Part shown: positions 45,312-53,991 of the stretch, one piece after another
Numbering within the stretch: the stretch's first letter is position 1
How the letters are laid out: every line of letters begins with the position of its first letter
NCBI RefSeq assembly: GCF_017874215.1
Contig: NZ_JAGGLB010000020.1
Span: 124,001-188,000 of the forward strand
Reading direction: 5' to 3'
DNA length: 64,000 bases
Origin: Paenibacillus eucommiae
Lineage (GTDB): Bacteria; Bacillota; Bacilli; Paenibacillales; NBRC-103111
Made by a program: the position numbers and the translations under genes
Notes under the pieces: generated by a model
Seen by the model: only the letters and a program-made list of their open reading frames with translations
Told to the model about the DNA's origin: nothing
Databases searched by the model: none

Positions 45312-46295
45312 CTATAAATCAGCCGGATAAACCAATCCAATTTGCTTGCGAGCCTCATCCATCAGCTCCATCACCGTCAGCGAGTTTGCAAAGGTATTTA
45401 CTTCCGACTGCTGCTTTCCACTTTTGATTAAGTCGATAAAAGCTCTTGTCTCATACATCATGGTCTCATTAACTTGCGGTCTAGTCAGATCCTCAACGCT
45501 ACCATCCCGGTAATGAATCTGCACGCTGTGAGGTTGGCTTATTTTATCTATGACCATATAGCCAGCTTCTCCCTGAATTTCGGAAGGCAGCGATGAAGGC
45601 GTGATTTTGGAATACATAATGACTCCTTCCATCTCTCCATACCGGGCAATCATGCTTCCTTCGCCATCAACCCCGGATTCGAGCATCACCGCATTCGCTT
45701 GGACACCGTCGGGCTTCCCAAACAATACGACCATCGGATACAGGCAATATACACCAAGATCCATCAAGCCCCCATTAGAAAAAGCAGGCATGAAAGCATT
45801 CATCACATTTCCCGCCTTGTAGGCATCATAACGTGAAGAATATTGACAGTAGCTCGCAAAATATTTCCGTATTTTACCCAGCTTATGCAAATTGTCCTGA
45901 ACAGCCTGAAAGTTGGGCATCAGCGTGGATTTCATCGCCTCCATAAGCACAACGCCATGCTCCTGGGCGGCGGCGATCATCTGCTGCAGCTCCTTCACAT
46001 TGGAAGCAATCGGCTTCTCACACAGCACATGCTTCCCGTGCTTCATACAGCGTACAGCCTGCTCTGAATGATAGGAGTTTGGACTGGCTATGTAAACGGC
46101 ATCGATCTTATCGCTCTGCGCCATCGTTTCCAAATCTGTATAAATAGCACTTGCCCCATACTTGGAAGCAAATGCTTGCGCACGCTCTTCAGTCCTTGAG
46201 TAGACAGCCTCCAGCTTAAAATCCTCCAACTGCTGCCCGGCTTGAATAAATTGTTCAGTAATCTGGTTCGTGCCAATAATGCCAAAGCGTATCAT
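45312..46295 (-). CDS. Gfo/Idh/MocA-family oxidoreductase
   Basis: 327 residues. The N-terminal Rossmann domain starts FGIIGTNQITEQFIQAG. The EKP motif (CEKPIASNVKEL, ~95) contributes the conserved Lys for cofactor/substrate binding. The C-terminal alpha/beta domain contains GGLMDLGVYCLYPM, whose DLGxY pattern is frequent in dimeric dihydrodiol/glucose-fructose-type members. Cytosolic NAD(P)-dependent oxidation of a sugar or cyclitol is expected; the substrate is not readable. It is monocistronic, with a GAGGA ribosome binding site. Confidence 0.88.
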   Translation of the reverse strand: MIRFGIIGTNQITEQFIQAGQQLEDFKLEAVYSRTEERAQAFASKYGASAIYTDLETMAQSDKIDAVYIASPNSYHSEQAVRCMKHGKHVLCEKPIASNVKELQQMIAAAQEHGVVLMEAMKSTLMPNFQAVQDNLHKLGKIRKYFASYCQYSSRYDAYKAGNVMNAFMPAFSNGGLMDLGVYCLYPMVVLFGKPDGVQANAVMLESGVDGEGSMIARYGEMEGVIMYSKITPSSLPSEIQGEAGYMVIDKISQPHSVQIHYRDGSVEDLTRPQVNETMMYETRAFIDLIKSGKQQSEVNTFANSLTVMELMDEARKQIGLVYPADL

Positions 46296-46495
46296 TTCTG
46301 ATTCCTCACATTCTTACAGCTTGAATTTTTCGTCTCCTCTCATCTTATAAGATTCCCCTGGCTGTGACAATGTTCTACCTGAACAACATCTCGATGAACT
46401 TGCAATGACTTGCCAATTAAAAAAAGAGAGGAATCCAAGGATGCTCAAAACAAAAAAAACACCCGGGTAGAGGATGCTTTTTGTTTAAAATTAAT

Positions 46496-47038
46496 TTATC
46501 TCTTTTGAAGTGCTTTGACATCGTCACTAAATGCATCTTTGTATTGTTGATACAAACCAGTATCAAAATCATAGTTATCGTCCTTTGCAACCGGAGGATT
46601 TGCTTGGATTTGAGCATACAAGCGGTCAATTTCACCGGAAAGCTTGGTCCACACTTGTTTAATTCCATCATATTCTTCATTTAATCCATTGATGTAATCG
46701 TCGTACTCCTTCTTTTTAACCATGGTTTTCCCAAGTCTTTCTATTGTGAAATCAATATCCAGCGTTTCACCGGTACTGCCTGTTCCTTGCTTAACATACC
46801 AACTTATATTTACGAAACCTTCATTCCAGATGTCCGAAGTTAGAAATTTGTTTATCTCCCTAAGTGTTCCTTCTACGGTCGGTTCTTCATTCGAGGGAGT
46901 CGACGCGACGTTTCCAAGATGCTCTTGTATAACTTCTGCTAATTTTTCTTCATCTGTTTTCTCTTTTCCGCCACAACCGGCAATCAATAAAATAAAAACT
47001 AATAAGAACAATAAATAATGCCTTTTCCTCAAACCCAT
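46496..47038 (-). CDS. Putative lipoprotein, hypothetical
   Basis: 180 residues. The lipoprotein signal peptide ends in LLIAGC (Cys22). An acidic helical mature part follows (EEKLAEVIQEHLG, GLNEEYDGIKQVWTKLSGEIDRLYAQI). I do not recognise the family; Bacillus and Paenibacillus carry similar uncharacterised lipoproteins. Start at the ATG with GGGAG nine bases upstream; the frame opens nine codons earlier. No operon partner. A/T-rich inverted sequence just downstream (about 46445-46490) may terminate transcription. Confidence 0.65.
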   Translation of the reverse strand: MGLRKRHYLLFLLVFILLIAGCGGKEKTDEEKLAEVIQEHLGNVASTPSNEEPTVEGTLREINKFLTSDIWNEGFVNISWYVKQGTGSTGETLDIDFTIERLGKTMVKKKEYDDYINGLNEEYDGIKQVWTKLSGEIDRLYAQIQANPPVAKDDNYDFDTGLYQQYKDAFSDDVKALQKR

Positions 47039-47109
47039 AACCATAATCTCCCTTTTCGTTTTCATAAATCATACAATAACTGGGAGGTTTTTTCAAATAT
47101 TTTATGGGA

Positions 47110-47325
47110 TTAAGGAGATTTCCTAGCGGCTCGGGCGCTGGGGATGAAGAGCGCGCGCAGTTGAGAACCTGATGCTTTAACGATGAAAACATCGTTAAAA
47201 TCCTTTTTTACCGCCCACAGAGGCCATCCGTCCTCTTTTAGCGATGAAATTCATCATTAACGTGGCTGCTTGACTTGAAACACTTACTTTAACGATGAAA
47301 AACATCGTTAAGTGAAGCACACGCT
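47110..47325 (+). repeat. Dispersed palindromic-array repeat, copy E (one palindrome deleted)
   Basis: Shares the leader GAGATTTCCTAGCGG... GCGCGCAGTTGAGAACCTGATG with copies C and D. Palindromes lie at about 47176-47200, 47235-47260 and 47287-47312. The linker between the first two palindromes of C and D is missing and the flanks are joined through one palindrome, the expected product of recombination between adjacent palindromes. Confidence 0.85.
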
Positions 47326-47332
47326 CCATTCA

Positions 47333-48298
47333 TTAATGTGCCAAACCTTTTCTAGCTTTCAAAGTGCTTATCCATACAGCAAGAAGAATAACGAATCCCT
47401 TGATCAGCATTTGATTATAGGATGTAACATTGAGTAAATTCAGGCCATTGTTCAAAAAGGATATGATGCAAACGCCCACCACGGTGCCCATAATTTTACC
47501 TTCTCCGCCAAAAAGACTCGTTCCCCCCAGCACAACTGCGGCAATAGCGTCCAGCTCGGAGCCCGTCCCTGAATTGGGAGTCCCTGCCGAGAGCCGGGAA
47601 GCTAAAAGAATCCCGCCAAGCGCGGTCACCATACCCCCAAAAACATAAACACCAATTTTCGCATAGGGAACGTTAATCCCGCATAATCGGGCTGTCTCTT
47701 CGTTATCCCCAATCGCATATACGAACCTGCCAAAGCGTGTATGGGTTAACAATATATAACCAATAATAACAACTATAATAGCTATACATATCGGGATGGG
47801 GATGACACCTAAATATCCGCGCCCCAAAAAACTAAAATCAGGGCTGCTGATCACAATAGGTGTTCCTTTCGTATAGGCAAATGCTATTCCTGATAAAATC
47901 GTCGTCATGGCCAGTGTCATAATAAACGGAGGAATACGTTGAAAAGAAATAGCAGCACCCGTGCATAATCCGATGATGCCGCCAATGACGATCGTCAGCA
48001 ATACCGCTAGTGGCATCGGAATTCCCGCTGAAATCATACCGGCAACAACGACCCCGCTAACGGCCACCTGCGAACCAACGCTTAAGTCGATACCGCCCGT
48101 AATGATAATAAACGTCATAGCCACAGCCATAATCATAAGCACAGCCGATTGTCTAAACACATTTAGAATATTGTCCAGCGACAAGAAATCAGCGGATAAG
48201 ATGGACATAACGATGAAAAGCAAAACTAATCCTAAAACCGCACTGCCTTTATCAAGTATATAATGGGTCAAGCTTTTTGATATCGGATTATTATTCAT
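47333..48298 (-). CDS. Ribose-type ABC transporter permease (RbsC-like)
   Basis: 321-residue permease with eight or more hydrophobic segments. Family signatures are ITGGIDLSVGSQVAVSGVV (~65) and LGGTSLFGGEGKIMGTVVG (~255). It starts at an ATG with GGGGGCGG five bases upstream and overlaps the end of the ATPase gene by eight bases. Last gene of the sugar-uptake operon; a palindromic repeat lies immediately downstream. The subfamily covers ribose, other pentoses, nucleoside-derived sugars and autoinducer-2. Confidence 0.9.
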   Translation of the reverse strand: MNNNPISKSLTHYILDKGSAVLGLVLLFIVMSILSADFLSLDNILNVFRQSAVLMIMAVAMTFIIITGGIDLSVGSQVAVSGVVVAGMISAGIPMPLAVLLTIVIGGIIGLCTGAAISFQRIPPFIMTLAMTTILSGIAFAYTKGTPIVISSPDFSFLGRGYLGVIPIPICIAIIVVIIGYILLTHTRFGRFVYAIGDNEETARLCGINVPYAKIGVYVFGGMVTALGGILLASRLSAGTPNSGTGSELDAIAAVVLGGTSLFGGEGKIMGTVVGVCIISFLNNGLNLLNVTSYNQMLIKGFVILLAVWISTLKARKGLAH

Positions 48299-49793
48299 GT
48301 AAACCGCCCCCAAAAGCTAATCTGAGTATATTTTCTGGCGTAATGTGATCAGCTTCCAAGACATCGCCTATTTTGCCTTCACACATGACAATGGCCCGGT
48401 CGCACATCCCTACTATCTCGGGAATTTCTGACGAAATCATAATGATTCCCACACCCTGCTCAGCCAATTGGCTAATTTCAGCAAAGATTTCCGCTTTTGC
48501 CCCGACATCCACGCCCCGGCACGGCTCATCCAAAATGAGAATCTTCGGTTTTTGTAATATCCATCTGGCCAGAATGGCTTTCTGCTGGTTCCCGCCGCTT
48601 AAATCGGATATTTTTTGCTCGATGTTGGACACTTTAATTCTCAGCTTTTTCTTATAATCCTGGACGACATCTCTTTCCTTCTTTTTATTAACCAGAAACT
48701 TTTGTTCAAATGCTTTCAAATTCGCCAGCGTCACATTTTCCCGTACATTCATCTTCAGGACTAAACCGGTTTCTTTCCGATTCTCCGTTACAAATCCAAT
48801 CCCCAGTCTAATGGCGTCACGAGGCTTACGAATCTTCAGCAGCTCCCCGTCGATATAGAACTGTCCCTCATCTATTTTCAATAAACCAAATAATGCTTTG
48901 GCAATTTCCGTTCTTCCAGATCCGACTAAGCCCGCGATTCCTAAAATTTCTCCTTTTCTCAACGCAAAATTGATGTTGTTCAACACATTTTTTTTGTTTA
49001 GATTGCGCACTTCCAAAATCGTTTCCCCTATAGGCACATTAACTTTATTAAAATAATCCGTTACCTTCCGGTTAACCATCAATTCAACCAGATGATTCGT
49101 ATCTGCAATCTCCGCTGTTTTCAACGTTTTAACGAGCTGACCGTCCCGCAGGACCGTAATCGTATCGGTAATCCGAAAAATCTCTTCCATACGATGAGAA
49201 ATATACAGGATACTCACACCGCGGTTCTTTAAATCCGTGACCAAACTAAGCAAAATCTCTGTTTCTCTTTCCGATAAAGAAGAAGTAGGCTCATCCATAA
49301 TTAAAACCCGGGCTTGCTGTGAAACAGCTCTGGCTATCTCGACCATCTGTTTTTGGGAAATGCTGATGCTTTTTACGATTTTTTTCGGATCCAGATCAAT
49401 ATTAAGCGATTGCAGAATACTCGCAGCTTCCTTAAACATCCTATTCCAGTCTATCAAACCCCATTTGGTTTTCGGCTGGTTGCCCAAAAAGATGTTTTCA
49501 GCTACCGTTAAATGATTCGCCACCGTTAATTCCTGATAAATACAATGAATGCCTAAGCTTTTGGAGAGTTTTGGGTCCATATGCCCACTTACTTTTCCGT
49601 CAAAATAAATCTCGCCGCCGTCTTTGGAGTACGCCCCTGTCAAAATTTTTATTAGCGTGGATTTCCCAGCCCCGTTCTCCCCAACGATAGCTTGGATGCT
49701 GCCAGGCATCATCGTAAGAGAAACCTTGGATAAAGCCGGAACTCCATTAAATTTCTTTTCTATCTGTTTCAATTCTAAAATGGGCTGAATCAA
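48291..49793 (-). CDS. Ribose-type ABC transporter ATPase (RbsA-like)
   Basis: 500-residue double ATPase. Domain 1 has Walker A GENGAGKST (38-46), signature ISQKQMVEIARA and Walker B VLIMDEPTSSLS. Domain 2 has the usual degenerate Walker A (GLVGSGRTE), an intact signature LSGGNQQKAILARW, and ILILDEPCRGVDVG. TTG at 49793 is taken as start, with AGGGGG about eight bases upstream; the frame continues to 49874 through a repeat. Works with the permease and binding protein on either side. Confidence 0.9.
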   Translation of the reverse strand: MIQPILELKQIEKKFNGVPALSKVSLTMMPGSIQAIVGENGAGKSTLIKILTGAYSKDGGEIYFDGKVSGHMDPKLSKSLGIHCIYQELTVANHLTVAENIFLGNQPKTKWGLIDWNRMFKEAASILQSLNIDLDPKKIVKSISISQKQMVEIARAVSQQARVLIMDEPTSSLSERETEILLSLVTDLKNRGVSILYISHRMEEIFRITDTITVLRDGQLVKTLKTAEIADTNHLVELMVNRKVTDYFNKVNVPIGETILEVRNLNKKNVLNNINFALRKGEILGIAGLVGSGRTEIAKALFGLLKIDEGQFYIDGELLKIRKPRDAIRLGIGFVTENRKETGLVLKMNVRENVTLANLKAFEQKFLVNKKKERDVVQDYKKKLRIKVSNIEQKISDLSGGNQQKAILARWILQKPKILILDEPCRGVDVGAKAEIFAEISQLAEQGVGIIMISSEIPEIVGMCDRAIVMCEGKIGDVLEADHITPENILRLAFGGGLHE

Positions 49794-49841
49794 GGGATTT
49801 CCCCCTTTTTCTTGTAGTTTTTTACTAAGCTTTACTGCAAA

Positions 49842-50015
49842 GGGGTGTGGGAGGAAGAGCGGTAGCGTCCGCATTTAAAGATTTGTTCCAACCACAACAT
49901 CCATTTCATTTAAGGGAACAAATCTTTAACAGCGGCTGGAGCCCACATCCCTTTCCTCCCCCAAGCACCCACATCACGAACACGTTCCTCAAAAGACGCC
50001 GCAAGGCACTTCTTC
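49842..50015 (-). repeat. Dispersed repeat module, copy E2, inside the ribose-type operon
   Basis: Read on the minus strand it begins at the stop codon of the binding-protein gene (TAAGAAGAAGTGCCTTGCGG), continues GAACGTGTTCGTGATG and GGGATGTGGGCTCCAGCCGC, and carries the perfect 15-bp inverted repeat (49875-49889, 49915-49929). It ends GCGGTAGCG/CCTCCCACACC. It separates binding protein and ATPase genes and could form a processing or stabilising hairpin. Confidence 0.88.
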
Positions 50016-50975
50016 TTACTTGAAATATTCGCCCACATTCGCTTTGTCCATAAGAATTACCGGTGTATCAATTTGCTTATCAACGGCTTTACCGCTTAAG
50101 ATATCATTCACGGCTTTAACCGCGGATTCACCGATCAATGTCGGCTGCTGCTGAATCATGCCCAGAATCATTCCGCTTTTGATGCCATCTGCTGCTTCCT
50201 TGGTGACATCAAAGCCTACAATCTTTATCTTTTCATTTTTTGTTGATTGCAATGCAGCCAATGCGCCCAAAACACTGCCTTCAGCCGTAGCATACACATA
50301 TTTAAGGTCCGGGTTAGCCTGAATCATATTTTCCACCACATTTAAGGAGTCTTCCCTCTGGTAGCCGGGCTGTTCATTAAGAATAGTCACTCCTTTTACA
50401 TCCTTCAGAGCTTCTTTAAACCCACGCAGACGTTCTTGCTGTATCATGGATTGAACACGTGTGATGACGCCAATTTTGGCTGGCTGCCCACTGGACTCAA
50501 TCTCTTTTTTGAGATAATTGCCTAATTCCACTCCGGCCTTGTAATTTTCGGTTCCGATGAACGTATCGATTTTATCCGAGTTAATAACCAAATCCGCAGT
50601 AATGATCGGTATTCCTTTGGCTTTGGCTTCTTCGAGAGCGGGAACTATAGCTTGGCTATCCGTGCCGATAACAATCATCGCGTCAACCTTTTTCTCAATA
50701 AAATCCTCAATGCCGGCAACTTGCTTGTTAATTTCCAGATTGGGATCATTGGTCAGAAGCTTTATGCCGTTTTCTTTGGCAGCTTTCTCAATGCCTGTAT
50801 TCATATCGATGTAGAACTGGTGCCTTAAGGTAGGCATAGCTACACCCACGGTTATTTGTTTGTCACTACCACTGGTCGTCTGATTGTCAGAGGAGCCGTT
50901 TTTTCCGCAAGCAGTCAAGAGCAAAGCACACATCAATATACCGATACAGCCTGTTTTTAAAAGTTTACCTGGCAT
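50016..50975 (-). CDS. Ribose-type substrate-binding lipoprotein (RbsB-like)
   Basis: 319 residues. The lipobox LLTAC gives Cys23. A periplasmic-binding-protein type 1 fold follows, with GVAMPTLRHQFYIDMNTGIEKAAKENG, DAMIVIGTDSQAIVPALEEAKAKGIPIITAD and DVTKEAADGIKSGMILGMIQQQP. The AMPTLRHQF start differs from classical RbsB, so the ligand may not be ribose. Start ATG with AGGGGG eight bases upstream. A catabolite-repression (cre-like) site lies just before it. Confidence 0.9.
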   Translation of the reverse strand: MPGKLLKTGCIGILMCALLLTACGKNGSSDNQTTSGSDKQITVGVAMPTLRHQFYIDMNTGIEKAAKENGIKLLTNDPNLEINKQVAGIEDFIEKKVDAMIVIGTDSQAIVPALEEAKAKGIPIITADLVINSDKIDTFIGTENYKAGVELGNYLKKEIESSGQPAKIGVITRVQSMIQQERLRGFKEALKDVKGVTILNEQPGYQREDSLNVVENMIQANPDLKYVYATAEGSVLGALAALQSTKNEKIKIVGFDVTKEAADGIKSGMILGMIQQQPTLIGESAVKAVNDILSGKAVDKQIDTPVILMDKANVGEYFK

Positions 50976-51006
50976 ATTTCTTTCCCCCTTAAAAATTATC
51001 TACTAA

Positions 51007-51023
51007 AATGATAGCGCTTTCTT
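51007..51023 (-). promoter_or_regulatory. cre-like site (CcpA) before the binding-protein gene
   Basis: On the minus strand AAGAAAGCGCTATCATT matches the consensus WTGNAARCGNWWWCAWW at all but one position. It overlaps a weak promoter-like pair (TTAAGA, 17 bases, TAGATA), consistent with carbon catabolite repression of the transporter part. Confidence 0.65.
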
Positions 51024-51039
51024 AATAGGCAATGATCGC

Positions 51040-51118
51040 CCAAGCTTCCACATATTGCTTTTGAGATTGCTTTTGAGGTTACTTTTTAGATCACTTTTCA
51101 GGTTGCTTCTGAGGTTAG
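51040..51118 (-). repeat. Degenerate ~12-bp tandem repeat after the kinase gene
   Basis: About six units of the type AACCTCAAAAGC on the minus strand (variants CTGAAAAGTG, CTAAAAAGTA) start at the end of the PfkB gene. A shadow frame reads them as (SNLK)n. No function evident; probably replication slippage. Confidence 0.65.
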
Positions 51119-52056
51119 TTTTGAACAAGGCCCAGGCTCTGATTAAATTCAATATATTCATCCAGTGTCGGCAACGAGGATTGGGCACCCCTTCTAGTTA
51201 CAGATAAGCTTGCTGCTTCAACAGCTTTCTGAACAGCAGTGACCAGGCTTCCATCTTTACACCAAAAACTTGTAGTCGCAGCAACAAAGCAATCACCAGC
51301 AGCCGTTGAATCAATCGCATTTACTTGCGGTGAAGCATAGTGCACCATCGAATCTGCTGTTTTCAAAACAGCCCCTTTAGCACCTAAAGTAACAATTACA
51401 TGTTTAATCCCCTTATCGAATAAAGCTTGTGCAGCATGTTCGGAGAAATTAGCAGCATTCACTTCTATTCCAGTCATCTGGGAAGCTTCCGTTTCATTGA
51501 CGATAAGAAGATCAACTAACTGCAGGACTTCAGGTTGGATCGATACTACCGGTGCCAGGTTCAATACCAGCTCTACACCTAATTGATGAGCCTTTTGAAT
51601 CAGGTACTCTCCTACCTCTTGCTTCATTTCCATCTGCATAATGGCGAATTTGGCTTGCTTCAACATCGGCTCCACATCATCTATGTCCTGCTTGCTGAGA
51701 AAAGCGTTTGCACCCACAAAAGTAACAATGGTGTTCTGGCCGTCCTTATCCACAGAAATTACGGCCATGCCCGTATCTGACTCGGGTGTATAGCGAACAT
51801 GGTCATGATTCACCTGATTCCGCTCAAGCTGCTCCTTCAGCTTACTGCCCAGGTGATCATCTCCGATCCGGCCAACCATGGCGACCCTGCAGCCTAGACG
51901 AGAAGCGGCCACTGCCTGATTTGCCGCTTTGCCGCCTGGATCCAGACTGAAGGTTGATGCTGCAATAGTTTCTCCAACGCCCGGAAGATGATCCACATAG
52001 GTTACAAAATCCATGTTAAGGGTCCCAAAAACAACGATTTCTATTTCATTTTTCAT
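51115..52056 (-). CDS. PfkB-family carbohydrate kinase (ribokinase-like)
   Basis: 313-residue cytosolic kinase. The N-terminal signature region is DPGGKAANQAVAASRLGCRVAMVGRIGDD. The C-terminal signature DSTAAGDCFVAATTSF has AAGD in place of the usual GAGD anion hole, with the catalytic Asp retained. It phosphorylates an imported sugar or nucleoside, most simply ribose. It lies 17 bases after the GntR gene in one unit and upstream of the transporter. The exact substrate is unproven, so no symbol is given. Confidence 0.88.
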   Translation of the reverse strand: MKNEIEIVVFGTLNMDFVTYVDHLPGVGETIAASTFSLDPGGKAANQAVAASRLGCRVAMVGRIGDDHLGSKLKEQLERNQVNHDHVRYTPESDTGMAVISVDKDGQNTIVTFVGANAFLSKQDIDDVEPMLKQAKFAIMQMEMKQEVGEYLIQKAHQLGVELVLNLAPVVSIQPEVLQLVDLLIVNETEASQMTGIEVNAANFSEHAAQALFDKGIKHVIVTLGAKGAVLKTADSMVHYASPQVNAIDSTAAGDCFVAATTSFWCKDGSLVTAVQKAVEAASLSVTRRGAQSSLPTLDEYIEFNQSLGLVQN

Positions 52057-52073
52057 TGGGGGCTGCCCTCTTT

Positions 52074-52805
52074 CTAGCTTAGCTTAATTGTGTATTTGTA
52101 CTTGTCTGCCCTGTAGACCATTTGTGTGTATTCATAAGGTGTTCCATCTTTCAACTTGGTTAATCTGGTTAATAATAATACTGGAGCACCCGTAGAAATA
52201 TGGAGTACAGAAGCTTGCGAATCATCGGCCAAACTTGCCTCTACGCTCTCCTCGGCTCCTCCAAGATGAACACCTTCTGCCGCCAGCGCCGTATATAGAG
52301 AATCAGTGGTAAAATCATACTTGTCCAGCTCTACCTGCGGCGTAATCGACGTATTTAAAAAAGTCCTGTGGAGTCCGATCGGCAAACCATCAACGAGCCG
52401 AATACGTTCCAATTTCATAACCTCAGCTGTAGGCTGAATATGAAATATTCTTTGCAGCTTCTCGCTGGCCTTTACTGCTGTATGATGCAGAATGAGTGAA
52501 CTGACCTGATGCCCTTTCTCATTCATATCCTGAGTAAACCCGGTCAAATCGGGCCTGATCGGTTCCAGCTTGGGACTAGCAACAAAAGTGCCTACGCCCT
52601 GTGCCCGGGTTAAAATTCCGCTGGAAACGAGTTCTCCCAACGCTTGTCTCACCGTAATTCTGCTGACCTTGTAGATTTTTTGTAATTCCATCTCAGTTGG
52701 TATGGCATCCCCTGGAAGCCATTCTTTATTATCAATTTTTTCTATAATAACCTCTTTTAACTGAACATATAACGGGAGGCGATTCTCTCTATTCACTTTT
52801 GCCAT
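52074..52805 (-). CDS. GntR-family repressor with UTRA domain (HutC subfamily)
   Basis: 243 residues. The winged helix (about 10-75) has DAIPTEMELQKIYKVSRITVRQALGEL. The UTRA effector domain (about 95-240) has MKLERIRLVDGLPIGLHRTFL and a C-terminal EYTQMVYRADKYKYTI. UTRA regulators usually bind sugar phosphates or related metabolites. Its own promoter and that of the BtpA gene carry the same palindrome, TGTTRTCATAACA, just downstream of the -10, so it probably represses both. Start ATG with AAGGTAGG upstream. Confidence 0.9.
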   Translation of the reverse strand: MAKVNRENRLPLYVQLKEVIIEKIDNKEWLPGDAIPTEMELQKIYKVSRITVRQALGELVSSGILTRAQGVGTFVASPKLEPIRPDLTGFTQDMNEKGHQVSSLILHHTAVKASEKLQRIFHIQPTAEVMKLERIRLVDGLPIGLHRTFLNTSITPQVELDKYDFTTDSLYTALAAEGVHLGGAEESVEASLADDSQASVLHISTGAPVLLLTRLTKLKDGTPYEYTQMVYRADKYKYTIKLS

Positions 52806-52852
52806 GGAAGGACCTACCTTTCTTATTCCAAACGTAGTGCTGCACTATGTTA

Positions 52853-52895
52853 TGTTATCATAACAAATTGTAATGCCAGCAGCGTCCCTCGTCAA
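52853..52895 (-). promoter_or_regulatory. gntR(UTRA) promoter and operator
   Basis: Minus strand: TTGACG (52890-52895), a 17-base spacer, TACAAT (52867-52872), followed at once by the perfect 13-bp palindrome TGTTATCATAACA (52853-52865) over the start site. Confidence 0.8.
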
Positions 52896-52924
52896 TGACA
52901 ATTTTATTACTTGGCCTCCGAGCC

Positions 52925-53770
52925 TTACTCCCCACGCAGCTGAAGAACAACGTCCATAAGCTCCTTCACACGGGCAGCCTCTACCTGGTTCCACCATAAG
53001 CCGTCTTTTTTTACATAACTGCCAACAATACATCCATTACAATGGGAAAGGATTTTTTGGGCATTGCCTGGCGTCATTCCGCTGCCAACAATCACAGGCA
53101 AATCCGTGTTGCTCTTAATGCCTTCAATTTCATCCGTGGATGTTTCATCACCTGTACGGCTGCCTGTGGCAATTAACACATCTGCGTCAAAGAAAATCGC
53201 ATCTCTTGTTTGATCTGCCAAGCTGCGGTCAGCAACAATGGAATGACTTCCATGCTTCACATGAACATCAGCAAATATCTTAATATTATCCCCTTTGATA
53301 TTGGAACGATACCTCATCGCTTTCGCGGAAGCCCCTTCAATGAAACCTTCATTGGCGACATAAGCGTTCACCCATTGATTCACTCTAACGAAAGGCAGAT
53401 CATTAGCTTTGGCAACAGCCAGAGCAACCAGAACACCGTTGGCAAGGCAGTTGATGCCTATTGGCAGATTAGTTTCTCTTTTAATTCTTTCTGTTAACGC
53501 AGTCATTGCCGCGACCGTTTCCATCCCAATGTCTTCCGGTTTGCAGAAAGGAATATCACCGGCATTCTCGATCATGAGCCCATCCACACCGCCTTCTTCC
53601 AAAGCGCGGACATCATTCATCGCAAAATCATATATAGCATCCAGATTCCCACCTTTAAAGTGTGGCGCACCAGGAAGAGCTTTCAAATGAACCATACCTA
53701 TGATCGCCTTATCTGTTTTAAAAATATCCAATACCGAATTACTTTTTGCCGGAAAAATAGTTGATGACAT
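52925..53770 (-). CDS. BtpA/SgcQ-family TIM-barrel protein
   Basis: 281-residue cytosolic protein. Family landmarks are IGMVHLKALPGAP near residue 25, DGLMIENAGDIPF, PIGINCLANG, VRVNQWVNAYVANEGFIEG, DVHVKHGSH, and a phosphate-binding-like VIVGSGMTPGNAQKIL. BtpA was named from photosystem I biogenesis in cyanobacteria, and SgcQ is its enterobacterial homologue in a sugar-phosphate locus. The biochemical activity is not established. Linkage to a kinase, UTRA repressor and ribose-type importer suggests a role in pentose or nucleoside-derived sugar metabolism. ATG at 53770 (AGGAGG upstream) is preferred over the 45-codon upstream extension. Confidence 0.88.
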   Translation of the reverse strand: MSSTIFPAKSNSVLDIFKTDKAIIGMVHLKALPGAPHFKGGNLDAIYDFAMNDVRALEEGGVDGLMIENAGDIPFCKPEDIGMETVAAMTALTERIKRETNLPIGINCLANGVLVALAVAKANDLPFVRVNQWVNAYVANEGFIEGASAKAMRYRSNIKGDNIKIFADVHVKHGSHSIVADRSLADQTRDAIFFDADVLIATGSRTGDETSTDEIEGIKSNTDLPVIVGSGMTPGNAQKILSHCNGCIVGSYVKKDGLWWNQVEAARVKELMDVVLQLRGE

Positions 53771-53991
53771 ATTAACCTCCTGAAATGATGTGATAGTTGC
53801 CCATTTACAAAAGACGACAGCCAGGCAAGGGTACTTTGATGTACAATGCAGTTTGATGCAGTTCAATTTGATAATTAAAAAATAATTAAAAATAATTAAA
53901 AACAATTAAAAACAATCAATGCAATTTGATACAACTTTATTATTTAGTATCAATCTGGAACCACCCGCCCTCAACACAGTTTATGATGTCA

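Noticed and set aside
53771..53905. N-terminal extension of the BtpA-family protein
   Set aside because: The extension is A/T-rich and Ile/Asn/Lys-rich with no ribosome binding site, while AGGAGG precedes the ATG at 53770.
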